Origin: Ceriagrion tenellum
Lineage: Eukaryota > Arthropoda > Insecta > Odonata > Coenagrionidae
Reading direction: 5' to 3'
Assembly (NCBI GenBank): GCA_963169105.1
Contig: OY720638.1
Coordinates: forward strand, 6,434,749-6,498,748
DNA: 64,000 bases
The notes beneath the pieces are model-generated. The model worked only from the letters and a program-made list of their open reading frames with translations. It made no database searches and was not told the origin of the DNA. Positions 39,501-54,500 of the stretch are shown here, in pieces (the first letter of the stretch is position 1; each line of letters opens with the position of its first letter). A program made the translations under genes and the position numbers.

Positions 39501-42500
39501 GTTCTTACCTGTCGGTTCCCGGTTCTCGATACTCGGTTCCAACAATGGACTCTTATTTTCTGAATGAATGGAAAGTTTCAACAAACAACCAAAGAACTGA
39601 AGGATAATAATTTCACTTAAGAGGCAAATAAACCAGAAAGCTCAGTGAATAAAACAAGATCTTGTCCATAATTTTATTAGCAAAGTATAACAAAACTAGT
39701 CCAAGTTTAAAAAGTCGAACTAACATGATCTGCCAATATATCACATTACATCAGGCTTTACTTCAGGTGCTATCTCCAGGTTTTGCTTTAAAAAAATCAA
39801 CATTTTTACCCGATCAGGGTCTAATCTATTCCTTTTTTGTCTGAAATATTGCCTGCAGTACTAAACAGGGTTCACTGAAAACAGTAGTAGACGGAATCCA
39901 CAGATATTTTGTTGCCAACATTCCCATATAAAACACAAGCATTTGTCACCATCATCAAAATCATACGAAAGGCTAATTGGCTCCACCATTTCGTACCACA
40001 ATGGTCAGAATGGCTTACACTGGTCAGAAAGGTCAACACCAATTTTTATCTTAATGTAATTCATCACTGCTACTGCTTTAGTTCTTTGATTCCCTCTTCG
40101 ATCTCTGAATGCCACCACTTCTGAAGTACGCCATGTACTTATGATGTAAACATCACACTTGTGTTTCCAACATAACACTACTATACTGCCTTTCCGCTGG
40201 TAAACTTGTTTCCCACGGCTAAGATGAGGACTACATAGTGCACTGAGCATCCCTCTCATATTTCTTTGTATAGGTCCCATCAATGCAGTCTGGAGACCCT
40301 CCAATTCCATGGCAAGAGAGGGACTTGTATAGTACTCATCTGTAAACAAAGCACGTCCTTTTCTGGCTAAATTTCCAAGAAGTCTAATAACATTTTCACA
40401 ACATTTTCCTGACTGTGAAATATATCTATGATCCACATGTACCCCAAATCAAATTCTGATATCATGTATAACTTGATACCATAATGGCTACATTTCTGAG
40501 GCATGTATTGTTTGAAACTCAGTCTTCCTCTGAAAGCGCACATACCTTCATCGATAGCCACATTCTCTGCCGGTTGATGCGCACTTAGAAATGAACTTCT
40601 AAGCAACTAGAACATGAGACGAACCTTATGCAGTGGATCAAAACCTGGTTCCCTTTTCTTCTTCGCCCTGGTGTTATCACTCAAATGACAATTAGCTCTA
40701 GAGGACAGAAATTTATCTCTACTCACAAGACTTGGACAAAATTGTATGATACCACCAGATCTTTGCTCCAATGATGGCCAAAGATGGTCATTCACTGATG
40801 CTCATGTGCAGGATGATTGCAAGGAATTTTCATACATCTTTCTGCAGAACATTTTTCCACTTCCAAAGACTTATGTTAGGAGCAATCTGATTTAATCTCT
40901 TCTTTCTTTGTAGAATTTGCCAAGCATAAAGTTTCCTTTGTTCCTTAATAATATTTATATTATCATGATCAAAAAAAGATGAAAAAAATCAACAAGAGTA
41001 CTGGTTTTGTTGAGGCCAGTTTCTTCAACTATGCCAGAATAGCCAGTGATAACATTAATATTTGGGACATGGTCTACCTCACTCCAACTTTCATCTTGTG
41101 TGGCTGCCATAATACTTTGCCCACCTCTTGCTTGTGGCCTCCCTCTTCTTCATCCAAAACCATGTTAAAAGGCGACTGCCGTGACTGCTTCTTCCTCGCT
41201 TAAGCTACTACTGTCCCTAGATTATGAATAGTGAAAAAATAATAGCATATATAGTACGTATTTAAGAAACTAAATTGTGGTGAGAAAAAATCCACACAAA
41301 TGCCATTACACAAAACTTCACAAGGATTGTAGATAAGTTGACTGAAGAAAAAACAGCAGTACTTATGCAGAATAAATAAACACAACAAAAAATACTTTAT
41401 CTCACCTGAATCAGAAGGATCTTTATTAATGATAAAATCTGGATCATCTTCAATAATTTCTGTCCTCTTAAGAGCAACTTTCATCCCATTCTCGACATAG
41501 ATCGCTAAGAATGTCTTCATCCGTAAGCGTCAGCCACGATGAATGATTTTTGCACAAATGACAGGATGATGCAGCACCTAGAGTTGCTCAGTCAAAACCA
41601 AAAATTAATACCCCAAGGCCATTCTGCAATGAATGGCCATATAGCATATCTCCCGTGTACTCACTAGTCCAGAGAGCCTCTCCACGAAGAGAAATGAAAA
41701 TAATAACATGGACGCCACATAAAACGAATTGGAATTCAAAGCAATGTCATATTAACGCCTGCCACATGCCCATGCAGCGGCTCGCAGCGGCGGATTTATG
41801 TATATGTAGATGTAGATTAAGTTACCCACAGTTCTCAGAAGTTTTTCAGGAACATAGCATTACGTCGCCAAAGAGCAAAAATGGTAAGGTCCATCGTTCC
41901 TGTAAGTTCCAAAGCGCTGTCGTTCTAGTGTTAATACCCCCAGAAACACGTCGGAAAAAAATATTTTATCATTGTAAAACAGTAGGAAAAATTAAAATCC
42001 AGCCTAATTGCACACACCAAACAATAATCAGTTGAGGAATGCCAAAAAATATGGCATATCTCACATGGAGGTAGGAGGCAAAGCTATCAAGCTATTGCTT
42101 TCCTTGGGAATATTTTTTGGGAATAATTAATGATTATTGGTAATCCACATTGTCACCACTATGTTGGTGCACAACACCTTAAGTTGTTCTTTCAAATGTT
42201 GTACAATTTGTAGGGCAACAAAAGTGAGACTCGGGAATAATTAGGTTCAAGTTACACCAAGAACACATACCTACTTTAGAGAGAATTTTTCTCAGAAAAC
42301 CCTTCTGGGATATCAGCTCATGCACCACCTATGCTATGAATGCTAAATAATGTATAAAATAAAATAGCTAAGGCAATGGATTACTTACAACATCAATTTC
42401 AGTATTAGAATGTCCCATGTTACAAACAACACAACCATTCTTCATCTTATCCATATGCTCACGGGTAACAACATTTTTATTTCCAGTGGCAGACACAACT

Positions 42501-45500
42501 ATGTCCACATTGCGGATAACTTCATTGAGTTTAACAACCCGGAATCCATCCATACTGTAATTAAGTAAAAGCAAAACATGCACATTTAAGGATAAAGAAA
42601 TCAATGAAAGAATATCACATGAGGATAATTTAAGCTGTCAATGAATATACTTACCAAGCTTGAAGTGCACAAATAGGGTCTATTTCTGTGATGTAGACGA
42701 CACAGCCAAGGCCCTTCAGTGCTTGGCAACAGCCTTTTCCTACTTCACCATATCCACAAAGTACAACTTGCTTCCCTCCAAACATTATGTCTGTGGAACG
42801 CTTCAAACTGAAAGCAAAATGGTGGTGTCAATGACAGCATCAAAGAAAGTAATCAAGATATTGGTTATATTGAATCAAGATATTGGGCTCGAGAATTACA
42901 TACTTATCCACCTTTGCAATTACTTTCTCTAATTCTGTAACACTAGGGGGCTTAAGAAAGATGGAGAAGGGATTACAATCACTATGATACTTATTTTCAC
43001 ATTCATGCTGATTGGAGACTACTAAGTCCTGATGTGTAAGGAGGCTGTAATTGAGGGTATTTGTTATTTTACTGTGATCGTTTATGAGGGTGTAATTATG
43101 AATCAAAGAGGAAGAGAAATAATCATAGTTCCTTCCAGATGACTCGGCGGGAGAGGAGGCAGGGCCAGCCAGAGCTTGCAGCCAGTCACGTGGGCTGGAG
43201 GTAACCAATGGGAGTGTGGGTAGAGGAGTTCCTTCTCCCAGGAGCTCCGTCTTACTCTAGACTTCTATCGTGAAAAGTTCGTCTCTTTGCTTCCTGTATT
43301 GCCACATGTTCTGTATATTCAGCCACTGATTTTTAAGTATGGCTGTTTGATTACTGCGGGTGTTGGTGCACTTATCCTGTCATCAGTACTTATCATACCA
43401 TCGTATGTTCAGTGTCAGCCACGCTTATTGCAATTTTAACACCAAGTACCCACGTGGTTCACCGCTGCTCTGCCATTGTGAAAATGCATTACATTGTGAT
43501 AGTATTTTGATGAGCACATAAAATATTAAATTGTTTACCCTACTTGTTCTGTATTATTCACCATACAATGTCCTCCTGTGCATATAATGTTACTGCCAAT
43601 GATATCCTCACGTCAAGTTTAACTCCAAAGCACTTGCCCGGAGCCTCTCATTCTCACTTTCACATTGCTGTAGGTATGGCAATGCCTTGCAGCTCTTCTC
43701 CCTTGCTTCTCACCTCCCCTACTTCGCTTCTCCCTTCCCCTACCTTGCCCATTCCACAAATTTCCCCTCTCGCGCGAGAGTAGGCGGGCGCTGACAAGAA
43801 CGGCCAAAGTCTCACCCGCCAAGTCACCTGAAAGGGACTATAGTTTTAACACTGTCTTTATTCTCCATGGCTATTTTCCAAGCAACATCTAAATCATGAT
43901 TAGAATTAATTATTTTCCAATCATTGTCGGATATCTCTGCTCCATGTATTAATTCTTTGTAATGCTTCTTTAACCTTTTATGATCTTTATGAGTCCTTTC
44001 ATTCCCACGGCACTTATCATGATATGCTCTCATGAGGCCGTATTTCATGAGTTAACCATTTTTTACACCATGTTGATTTGACTTTAACTAGAAGATATGG
44101 AAATCACATACAAACAGAAACAAGAACCTAGAGTAAAAGAGATTTAAACAATCATGTACATTAGAGATAGAATATCATGCCAATCTTGGAAACATAATTT
44201 TGCACAAAAGGAATGAATATTAGACTCACTGAAGATACATCATTTTAGTAAATGGTACATTACTGGAATATACAAGATTGAAATCTGACACTAACAAGGA
44301 GTAATCAGAATTAAAGGATCATACGCTTTGATTTCACAGTTGGCAACATCTAAGTCAGTTATCACAACACACAGCAAGGGCAATGAGTGATCAGTTACTC
44401 TGGTAGCTTTATTCTCTAGTTGCTTTGACCTATAAGAATCCATAAGTTTGAGAAGTTTTTTTTTTGTGCAGGACCTTCAGTTACTAACAAGTTACCACTA
44501 AAATCATTCAGGATTTTATTGTATGTTTTGTTAGACTTTTAACAAAGCTCAAACAACACATTATCAAATTTGCTCAAGAATGTGTCAAAGTAGCTAGATG
44601 GGGACCTATACACCACTGTTACATTGAATTCCACATTATCTTCAACTACAGTTATAGCAGTACTCTAAAGTTTCTCTGTCACAATATTGGATAGATCAAT
44701 TCTAATTTTGCAAATATCAACATAATCCTTACAAAAATCACTCCTCCCCCACCTTTATAGTTTGAATGACAATAGGAGAATGAAAAATTGTACCCTAGAA
44801 TAGATAGACATTTCTACCATCTAATTCTCACCTAGGCAAATAAGATGAGGTTTCTCATCTATTGTAATCCGTCCTAATTCACTAACTTTAATAATAAGAA
44901 GTGACTGTATATTTATAAATATGATATTTAAATTCTAAGTCGGGGATTGGATAGTGCCACCTTGGATACAGCTTCCGCTTTGGTTCTTATGCCTCAAGAA
45001 CTCCAGTCTTTCACTGGAACAAAAAATGCCTGAGAGGGACTTTACACATCCATAAGTTCATTTATGATTTCATCCTGTAAATAATAAAGTACACCAACCC
45101 TAAAACTGGAATTGAAATTACTAGTATATTAATATGAGGAGAAGATGCTCATTGTATAAGGCAATTTTCTCTAGTTGTTAAGATTGCAACAAGGGATCAT
45201 ATACCCATACAAGGTATTCGACTTCATAAGTTTACCTTGTAATGTAATAAATGATGGTATTTGAAAGCAACCTTGAAAAATGTTCAATGTTCTTGCTTTA
45301 CACTCCCCTGCATTCAGTGGATGAGGTCCTGAATTTTTGCATCTCTGGCAGAGAGAATCCACCTCATTTACAAAAAATATTTTGTACCCATGTTCATGTT
45401 CTGAATTTTGTGTGTATATTGTATCCTAATATATATGTTGGTATTTAACTATTGACAGGGTGTATCCTATGTATACAACCTGCTAAATAATAAAGCATTA

Positions 45501-48500
45501 TTATTTTTATGACCCCACTCCCCCCGGTTAGGTCAACTCTCCATCCCTTCCTCTCTCTTCCCTCCCCTACCACTCCCTCACCTCTGTCTCCCAGGTCATT
45601 GGAAATTCAAATATTTTAAAGGATATTAATGTGAGACACTGGAGATTACAAAGCACTTTTTAATACTGGCCATGAAAGCAGATAGAGGTTTCTTTTATAC
45701 CAACAGAATACCTATAAAACAGATAGGAGAAGCTCCAGAGAAAGGGAGGAGAGAAAATAAATTGCTTGCAGTACATCCTGAAAAGATCACTCATGGGCAG
45801 ATAAACCAAAAATAAAAAAATATAGGAATGACCACTAGAACAAATATTCTCACCTATCAATGATTGACTCTCGGCAGCTATACAGGTTATCAAACTTAGT
45901 CTTCGTCACTGAGTCATTAACATTCATGGCAGGTACTGTAAGTTTCCCAGCTTTGGACAACTGGTAGAGCCGGTGAACCCCCGTTACACTTTCTTCCACA
46001 ATGCCTAAAAGATGAGAAGAGCATGCTCAAAGCATGAGAACAAAAAAAAGAGAATAGCAAAACCATGCATAGAAAACACACAGGCAGAGATTAAGACTTT
46101 TTATCAGTCAATTATGTCAAAAAAGAGCATTCAGGACCAACAAAGTGGGGACACTTTGCCACCAAAAGAGACTTGGATCCCTAAAAAAAGAGACTCAATG
46201 GATACCACAATAGAGTTGTGAACAGAATCAATAATCCCATAAAATTCTCCTTTTGAATACACTAAAAAGGCTGCAAGCTATCAGAAAATCTAGTCCATTT
46301 GGCATCTTTCTGCCACTGTTCAACACTAGGAGACAAAATAAAAGTAGAAAAAATGAGGCCCTTATACAGGGCTTCCCAAACTTTTCCTGCAATGGAACGC
46401 TGCAAATCCCAACATTTTCATGGAAAATTTTGTTTACTTAGCATATACAAACCCAATTTGTTTATATAGCTGCATATTTAAAAAATTCAGGTGAACACAA
46501 AATACTGATTAACTTTCCCAGAATCACTGGTATTCCATGGAACATACCTAGGGAAGCCCTGCCCTAAGTTCCAATCCTGCAGCAGAGGAAATGTATCCGT
46601 GCCATCATTTCAACAAAAATTAGGCTTCAGGAAAATATGAATATATTACACTGATATAATAACAATCTTTGTTCGATTATACGTTACAAAAATAGCTTTG
46701 TGGTGTCCTGTATTTTGCAAATATTGAGCATAGTTGTACAAGGCTGAGATAATATTGTAGATGTTTTTCTGCATGCCAGAGAGGTAACATCTGAATCAAA
46801 TCTATACCAGGAGACAGTGCCTGGGCATATTATGGAATATTCATGGAACATACTACACTTTTGTGGCTAACGCAATTTTCTACCTCCTATTGATATTGTT
46901 TCCTGAGAAAGATAAAAGCAACCTTTTACTGGATACCTAAAAAATATGCTGAATGGTATGATCTAAAATGCCATTGAGATAATTATCTTTTCTACGTAGC
47001 ATTCATATCATCCATATTTCAACAAATTTTCAACAAAAACAAGATTACCAGTACATGTTGCAGCAATTGAATGTAAGTACTCATGAATAGACTTTTCAAC
47101 ATTAAAATTGAAAGTAAAATTGGAGCCACTTTAAAACAAAGTACATATTTGGAATCCAGTGAACCAGCACTGCATCACTCAAAGCTGATTGTTAGAGATT
47201 TTTCGGTGAAATCTGAGTGTAAAATTGAGTGTACATAATGCAAGGGGGTAATCCATGGATTTCCATGAAAGAAAAAGCACCCCATAAGCCAGTAACTACA
47301 GAATATAGGTATATTCTAAATACCAATGTAATGGTCAAATTACATGTGACGCACATTCTTCTTTTGTCCCACATATGAATTTGGCAGATTCGGAGATGAC
47401 AACTTGCAAAGCAGTGAAGCTGTGTCCTGAGACAGATTAACCACTTTTTTCAGCTATTATTTAAAGCATCAAAAAAGTTACTCACAAAACCCAAGTATTT
47501 TGCCCAAAAATTTACTCTCAATCAATCTATTCACAAGTATACATGGTAAATTATCACTAACAGTGAGTGCATAACATTGGAACTATTAACTTGAGAACAT
47601 TCAAAGGTATGGACATTTATTCACAGCCACCAAATGCCCAAATTTAAGTTATTGGTAGCATATAGGATTTATTTGGCCATTGCAGCTGGCAGTGTAGTGC
47701 AGTGGAACTTGCAGAATGAGGTTATTGGCTGCTATAGCGGTGTGAATTTCAATGACTTCACTCAGCGGAGACAAGCACTCTAAAATGCTATAGTCACCAG
47801 GGTGAGCAAATCAAAATTTTAATTAAAATATATATAATATAAAGATGTAAGGGAATAGGTTTTGGGAGGTGAAAGTGTGTATTTAGCTAAGCTGTTTTTA
47901 TTGTGGTCGCATACTGTGCACAGAAAGAACAAGTTTTTGTACCTATCTGTTCGGTAGTGTATGTCTCTTATTTTATCACATCTGTCAGACCTAGACATGT
48001 GGTGAGGCATTATGGTAATATCCTGTGTCTCTCTGAAACGCACCAGTTCTGAATTTCTCAAGCAAACTATGTCTAGCATGTAGCCTCAGAGTCTCTAGGG
48101 GCTCCCACCTTAATCTCTGTGAAAGTTTTGAAACACTACATATTCACTCGTAGCAGTTTTTAACAAAGCAAGCAGCCTTCCCTGAAAGAAAGATCTCAAG
48201 ATTCTGAGAAAAAGAGATTCCCATATGAGAGGGAATCTCCCTTACTATCCCAACAGTCAGTGTAACTTACAATTAGAAACAGTTTTATGACCCCGTGAGA
48301 AACGAATAATAACGTCTTCGATGGAAAAAAATAAAAATGTCTTTGATGTTCACTTGTTCATTTGCTGCTCTCCAGTCCAAGAGTGGCCATTCGTGTTCAG
48401 GGGCAACTATGGCTCGAGTGCTTCTGTTTACGAATATTTTCCAGAGAAAAGAAGGGAAGATTATTGGATGCTTCCCAGTCGGCTATTCAAAACCCCTTTT

Positions 48501-51500
48501 TTAACTTGGGGGGAGAAGTAATCGTCTCTGAGACCACATATTCAATTCGACAGTGTCCCTCAGGGCTCTGAGGCTATCAACTCATTTCTTTGTCCACTGT
48601 CACTTTCTTGTTCACATATTTTCATTTAGAACCCATTAAGACAGGAAATTTGAAGAGGATCAGGTTTTTTTCTTTCAGCAATTCTCCCTTGCATGCCTAC
48701 ATGGTAGATGCACATGTGCACCCAGGATTTCTCTTTGAAGAATGACCTCCAAAACTTCTGATGAAGCGCATATTAGATATTTTTGCCAATTCTTATCTCG
48801 AGTTACATGATGGTTTTTTCAGGGTGTGAAAAGTCAGTGGCATTGAGGGCTAGATTTTTTTCAATGAAGAGGATCAAGTTAAATTATTTGCAAGTACTTT
48901 TATGGGGAATGTCACAATTCATCTCAAATTATAGGGTTTCAACCCCAAGAACTCTTTCGTTGTGCATCTCTGTTTATCTCACACCTAAAAATGGAGAGCA
49001 CACTAGATTAGCAGCTATGCATGAGAATTTAAATGCGATATGACTAAGCATAATGATATAGAGAAAAAGATTTTGTTTTGCAAAAAATGAATGTATGTTG
49101 GATTGTATTAATTTATTTTAAGTCACTTAAATATCATAAACAAATCGAATCCTTCCCTAAAATGAAGTAAATATTTTACAATCAACTTTATTTCGGGTTC
49201 ATTGTACTCTTTAAACCTTTCATGGTAACTCAGCTATTGCAGACAATTAGAACTACATTAACTCCATCAGAAAGTTCCTTGGAGTTAATTGTCATTTGAT
49301 TTACGATAAACCAGGGCACAATTTGATGGAAAACTTCAGTTTCACTTTTATATGCCTGAATGCATCTCTGAATTCCATATTTTTTTACTCAATATTAAGA
49401 TGACACCCAACAACAGCTGGAAAGTACAATTAGTGAATGTGTCCAAATGAAAACCAATGCCATGACTATTTTTTCTAAATCTGATTACCCCTCCCTCTGG
49501 TGCCTCTCTTATCTTCCAGCCACCAGGCACCCGTCACCCCAGACCATGGTGTCCTTACCCCATGTGCACTTTCCCCCTCCTCTCCCTCATTCGCTAAGGG
49601 TTCCACCATTCACCCGCACCCAGGATATTTTCTCCACCTTTCCCTGTTAGTCATTCCCCAAGATTTCTCAATCTCTTTCATTAGTCCATTACACTTTACT
49701 GTTGTCATTTGACCCACTGTCGGTGTCAAAATGATATGCCGTTGTACTTTGAAAATTTATATCTTGGTCCCTGTAGATGCTAGTGCAATGCTTTATACAC
49801 CAATTTAAAGATAATTTTATTGCAATTTCTGCAGTATTTTTTATTATATGATTAAACAAAAAACGGAGACACATTATTGCAATATTCGACACCGCACACC
49901 CTAAATTTAGCAGTTTTGTCAACTTCATGAACTTTGTAACTCAGCCTAGGGAAAACTACATAATCTTCAGGATTGACTTTCAACGAAAATTTGCGAGAAT
50001 TGTTAAAGATACATAATTTGGCAATCACAAATTTTTATAACACGTATTTTGTGGTTAATGAACGAAAATGTTTAAACAGTATCTAGTCCCACAATTTGCA
50101 CAGAATCAAAAAATTTAAGCCAAGAAAAAAATTTTAAATTTATTTGTAATTTTTCTATGATCCGAAAATAAATAATTTATGCATAGTATAATCTATATCA
50201 GAGAATTCTGAAAATATGTAGGAGTGAACGATTGCTGCGTTGCCACTTCTTGCGTGTGCAACTCAAAACAGATATTTGGACGAGCGGGGTGCTCTGCGAC
50301 AGAATCATTTTGCGCCGAGCTTTTGAAAGCTGATGGTATGTTCAATAAACACCACTTTCTAGTCAATCGATCATAAAGACATAGGTATCATGTTAATTCA
50401 TTTACTATTCTTGGAAAAAGGCCCTCCATGTATCAGTTTAAGAATTCTACTCGCCAATTTTGCTCGACCCGTGAGAGAGAATGAATGTAAACGACAACTG
50501 AAAATCACTCATTTAAATCACAGGGGCAGCCTTGAAATGTTACCGCTAACCTTTCTTTGAACCCATGTGCACAGCTTTGATGATTCAGACCCATGAACCC
50601 CATCCATTCCCCCTGGCCTCACGTCCCATGCCTCCCGAGGTGTGTACGCTAAGAAAAACAAGGTTAGCGTGGGCCCAAAACACAATATATATACATGGAC
50701 TACGAAAGAAAATTTCCCTGAAAAGACTTAGAAAGGTTGTAAATTCCATCCCTTACCTCCATTCGAACCCCTACGCACGGCTTTGATGATTCAGACTCAT
50801 TAACCCCTTTGAGCCACACCCCTCGCGTCCCTAGACCCCCAGGGGCTTTCGTATGTTCCACTCTGCAGTGCCCACAGGTGTTCATGCTTCTTTGCCGTAT
50901 ACTTACGAGAACTTTAATTTTGGAATTTCCAACCATCAACATTGTCACCCCTTACCCTTCTCTCTCACAATAAGTGTATACCCAATTGGCGCCGAGGAAA
51001 AGATGATTTTGTTTGTCATTTACTCCTTCAGTTCAGCTCAAAATTCCATGTGAGCAAGATGCCTCCGACAAAAAAAAAGTGTTCTTAGACTGCGAAATCT
51101 AAGAACGGAAAGTTCTGAGGAAGAAAATCGTGCAAGAGGGAGACCCAAGAATTTTAGAAGACATGATAGGGATTTTATCACCAATATTAAGGAGCTCTTT
51201 GACAGTGCAAAGGTGCAGTGACTTGGTTATTGACATAAATAAAGTTGTGTACAACACAGTAATTTGTGTGCGTGTGAGAGAGAAAACAGTCCGTAACATC
51301 ATTAAAAAAGGAGAGAAAGTGCCGAGAGTGATGTGTCATCTCCGAAAAAAAGTCATGGAAGGTCTCGCAATGTGCTTGACGAGTTCACCCAAGGAGTTGT
51401 TCGCCAAAAAGTGCATGCATTTTACCATAGAAAAGAGTTTCCTACTATTATCAGAATACTGGATGAATTGAAGACATCTGCAGGATTTTCCTGATGTTAG

Positions 51501-54500
51501 CCCAAGCATAATGCAGAGGTGGCTTAGAAGGCTGGGGTTTTCATTCCAAAAACTAAAAAATAAGCCCATGCTATTAGAAAATCCGCGAGTGGCTGATCAA
51601 TGACAAATTTTCCTCCGAACAATTAAAAAATTACCAGCGTCAGGCTGGGAGGTATTTTTCTGCGATGAAACTTGGTGCGGCGCTAACCATACAGTAAAAT
51701 GGCAGGAGAGAGTCAATGACAGCTGCAGAGGAATTGACTTCGACCGTGGAATAATTCAAGAGGTAAAGAGTTTTTAATTTGTTCAAATGAACTTCTTAGA
51801 ATAATGGAGAATTTTCCGATGACATAATTCCTGTTATAAATATGTATGAGGATTCAATCAATACTTATCAATGTTTCAGGTAAATGGGTGGAAAGGCGGA
51901 ATTTCAACACCTTTGGGATCAGGCAGGCATGTCGTCATTTTGCACGTTGGAAGTGAAAGTGGTTTTCTTCAGCCCATGGAAGAAACAATGCTCGTCTTCG
52001 AAGGGAAAAAGGACAGCGAGGATTATCACTCTGAAATGAATGCTCTTCATTTCCAAGAGTATTTTCGGAGGATCATACAGCACCTACCTGAAAAATCAGT
52101 TTTGGTGATAGATCAAGCGCCATACCACACGATGCAGGATCCCCAGACAAAGAATCCAAATATGAGATGGACGAAGATGGAAATAATTGACTGGCTAGTT
52201 AAGAACCACATCGAGCCAGCAGTCAACGAAGATGGTTACCAGGATTCTTTTGACTCCCTTACAAAAAGTGAACTAATCAAGTTGGGAAAGCTCAAGTTTA
52301 AAAGCTTTAGATATCTTCTTGATAGCATTATTCAGGAAAGTGGGAAAAGAGTGAAACTACTGTGGACTCCAGTCGCCCATTGTGAATTTAATGCAATCAA
52401 GTTGATTTGGGCATGGGTCAAAAACTAGGCTGCAAAAAACAATAAAACTCATAAAATAAAACATGTACTCCAGCTATGCATTCAAGCTTTGGAACGGGTA
52501 CCAGTGTCGACGTGGAAGAATGCTGTGGAGCAAGTAAAAAAAGTGGAGGAGTATCATTGGATCAAGGGCTGGTTGGTGGAGGAATTCATGGAACCTATCG
52601 TCATAAACTTGGGAGAAGAAGGCAGTAGTACTTGCGGCAGCAGTGATTATGATTGATTTAGGATTTAAAATGTTTAATGGTAGAAACACTTTAACTCATT
52701 TTATTTTCCAAGATGAATACAAGTGAATATCAAGATTCTATATAATTTTTACTTTGCTCGTATAAATTGTTATCCTCTCATGTTACGTTTGATATTGTCT
52801 GTTTTTCTGAGTCAAAGTAATATTTTCTACAGTGAATATTAGTGTTGTATTTTGTAGGAAGATTTTAACATATTACGTTTTGATGTGGTAGCCAGCTAAT
52901 TATGGGTAAAACTTTTCATGAAATGACACAAATCTGAGAAAAAAATCTTATGATGCGTGTATCATGGTATTACTGTCAATGTAATGAATGAACATGAGCA
53001 TCAGAAGTACTCAAGGAGTTGGTTCTGTCCATTATATTTGCTTGCGCTGCAGGATGACAGGAGTCGACGGGCTTTGTTGCCTTCCCCACACTCAATGGCC
53101 TTTTCTCCGTGGGACCGGTAGCCATTGGTGCCGTCCAGTTTGGCAACGCAGCTTCAATTGAAATTATTAACTTTAACAAATAACAACATTTTTACAGATT
53201 TTGGATCATAGAAAATTTTCAAATAAATTTAAAAGGTTTACCGCGGCTTTAATTTTTTGATACTGTGCAAATTGTGGGACTAGATAATGTTTAAATATTT
53301 TCGTTCATTAACAACAAAATGTGAGTTATAAAAACTTGTGATTGCCAAATTATGTATCTTTAACAATTCCCGCAACTTTTCGTAGAAAGTCAATCCTGTA
53401 GATCACGTAGTTTTCCCTAGGCTGATTTACAAAGTTCATGAAGTTGACAAAACTGCTAAATTTACGGTGCGCGGTGTCGAATATTGCAATAATGTGTCTC
53501 CATTTTTTAAGATATTATATTCTAAAAATATTGATGAAATATAAATAAAATTATCTTTAAATTGGTGTATAAAGCATTGCACTAGCATCTACAGGGACCA
53601 AGATATAAATTTTCAAAGTATAGCGGCATATCATTTTGACACCGACAGTATGTAGTAGGACTGGCATCGTTTTGGACAAAATTAATTCTCTGCATTGTGT
53701 GGGTTAATCATCAAACTGACCGGAAAATTATTCAATTTACTCGGCCTGCATCAAAAGTTGCGAGCTTGCAATCCCCTATGGTGCGGAAACTTTGAATGCC
53801 ATGGTTTGCCTTCCACTGTTTCACCAATGATAGCTGTTCAAGAAATTTTGGTATCAAATGAAATCCACAGGGTTGTATTACCACCACGGTATCACAAGAG
53901 GTAGACCTATTAGCGCATATTCTAGTGTGTGAAGTGTAAGTCTCCTAGAAGGTAAGTATTATAGAGTGTTATTGTAATATCTTCGATGTGCTTCACATTT
54001 TGCTATCTATTAATTTGAAGCTGCGTGATTCCATACAAACTCATTCACTGGAGGTTTTCATTCAGCGGGAGTTCATAAGGTACAGGTATTACTGTAATTA
54101 CTTTGATTAATAAATGCAGCATGGAAAACAAAATATTCTAATAATTAATAAATCCAAATTAACATAAATCAGGGCTATTCCAACTTAATGTGTCCAAATA
54201 CATTAATTTATTTTCTTCCTCTAATGATTTTGATGATGTAATATTATGATTATATCAACTCCCAAATAAGAGGGAAGAATTGCAACCAAACGTGATATGA
54301 ATCTCCCCTTCAGTAAATTGGCATTCAAGGAAGCATGACAGCATATACCAGGGTGAGGAAAAGAAGATCATAGCATGGCATTAAATTTAGAATCCTGGAA
54401 AAAGTACTGTATTTTCCACTAATATGATGCCCTCTTCACAGTAGAAACCAGAGAAAACCATACAGGTTTTAGTCAATGTCAAGGTCAGATTCCGCCTGAG

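Larger units (their letters stand above)
49717..53648 (+). mobile_element. IS630/Tc1-superfamily DNA transposon with 455-bp inverted repeats
   Basis: 3.93 kb bounded by ACTGTCGGTGTCAAAATGAT on the left and its reverse complement on the right. The inverted repeats are long: 49717-50172 and 53194-53648, mostly collinear with small indels. The right end is followed by TA and the left is preceded by CA, consistent with a mutated TA duplication. The interior holds a two-exon transposase pseudogene. It lies in the 9.1-kb AHCYL intron, antisense. Confidence 0.9.

Noticed and set aside
42840..43208. 122-codon minus-strand frame upstream of an AHCYL exon
   Set aside because: It runs from intron into the CCAATGGG repeat and past the AHCYL acceptor. 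It is not part of the family protein.
47819..48079. 86-codon minus-strand frame considered as a LINE C terminus
   Set aside because: Charged and LINE-like in feel, but I could align no conserved segment.
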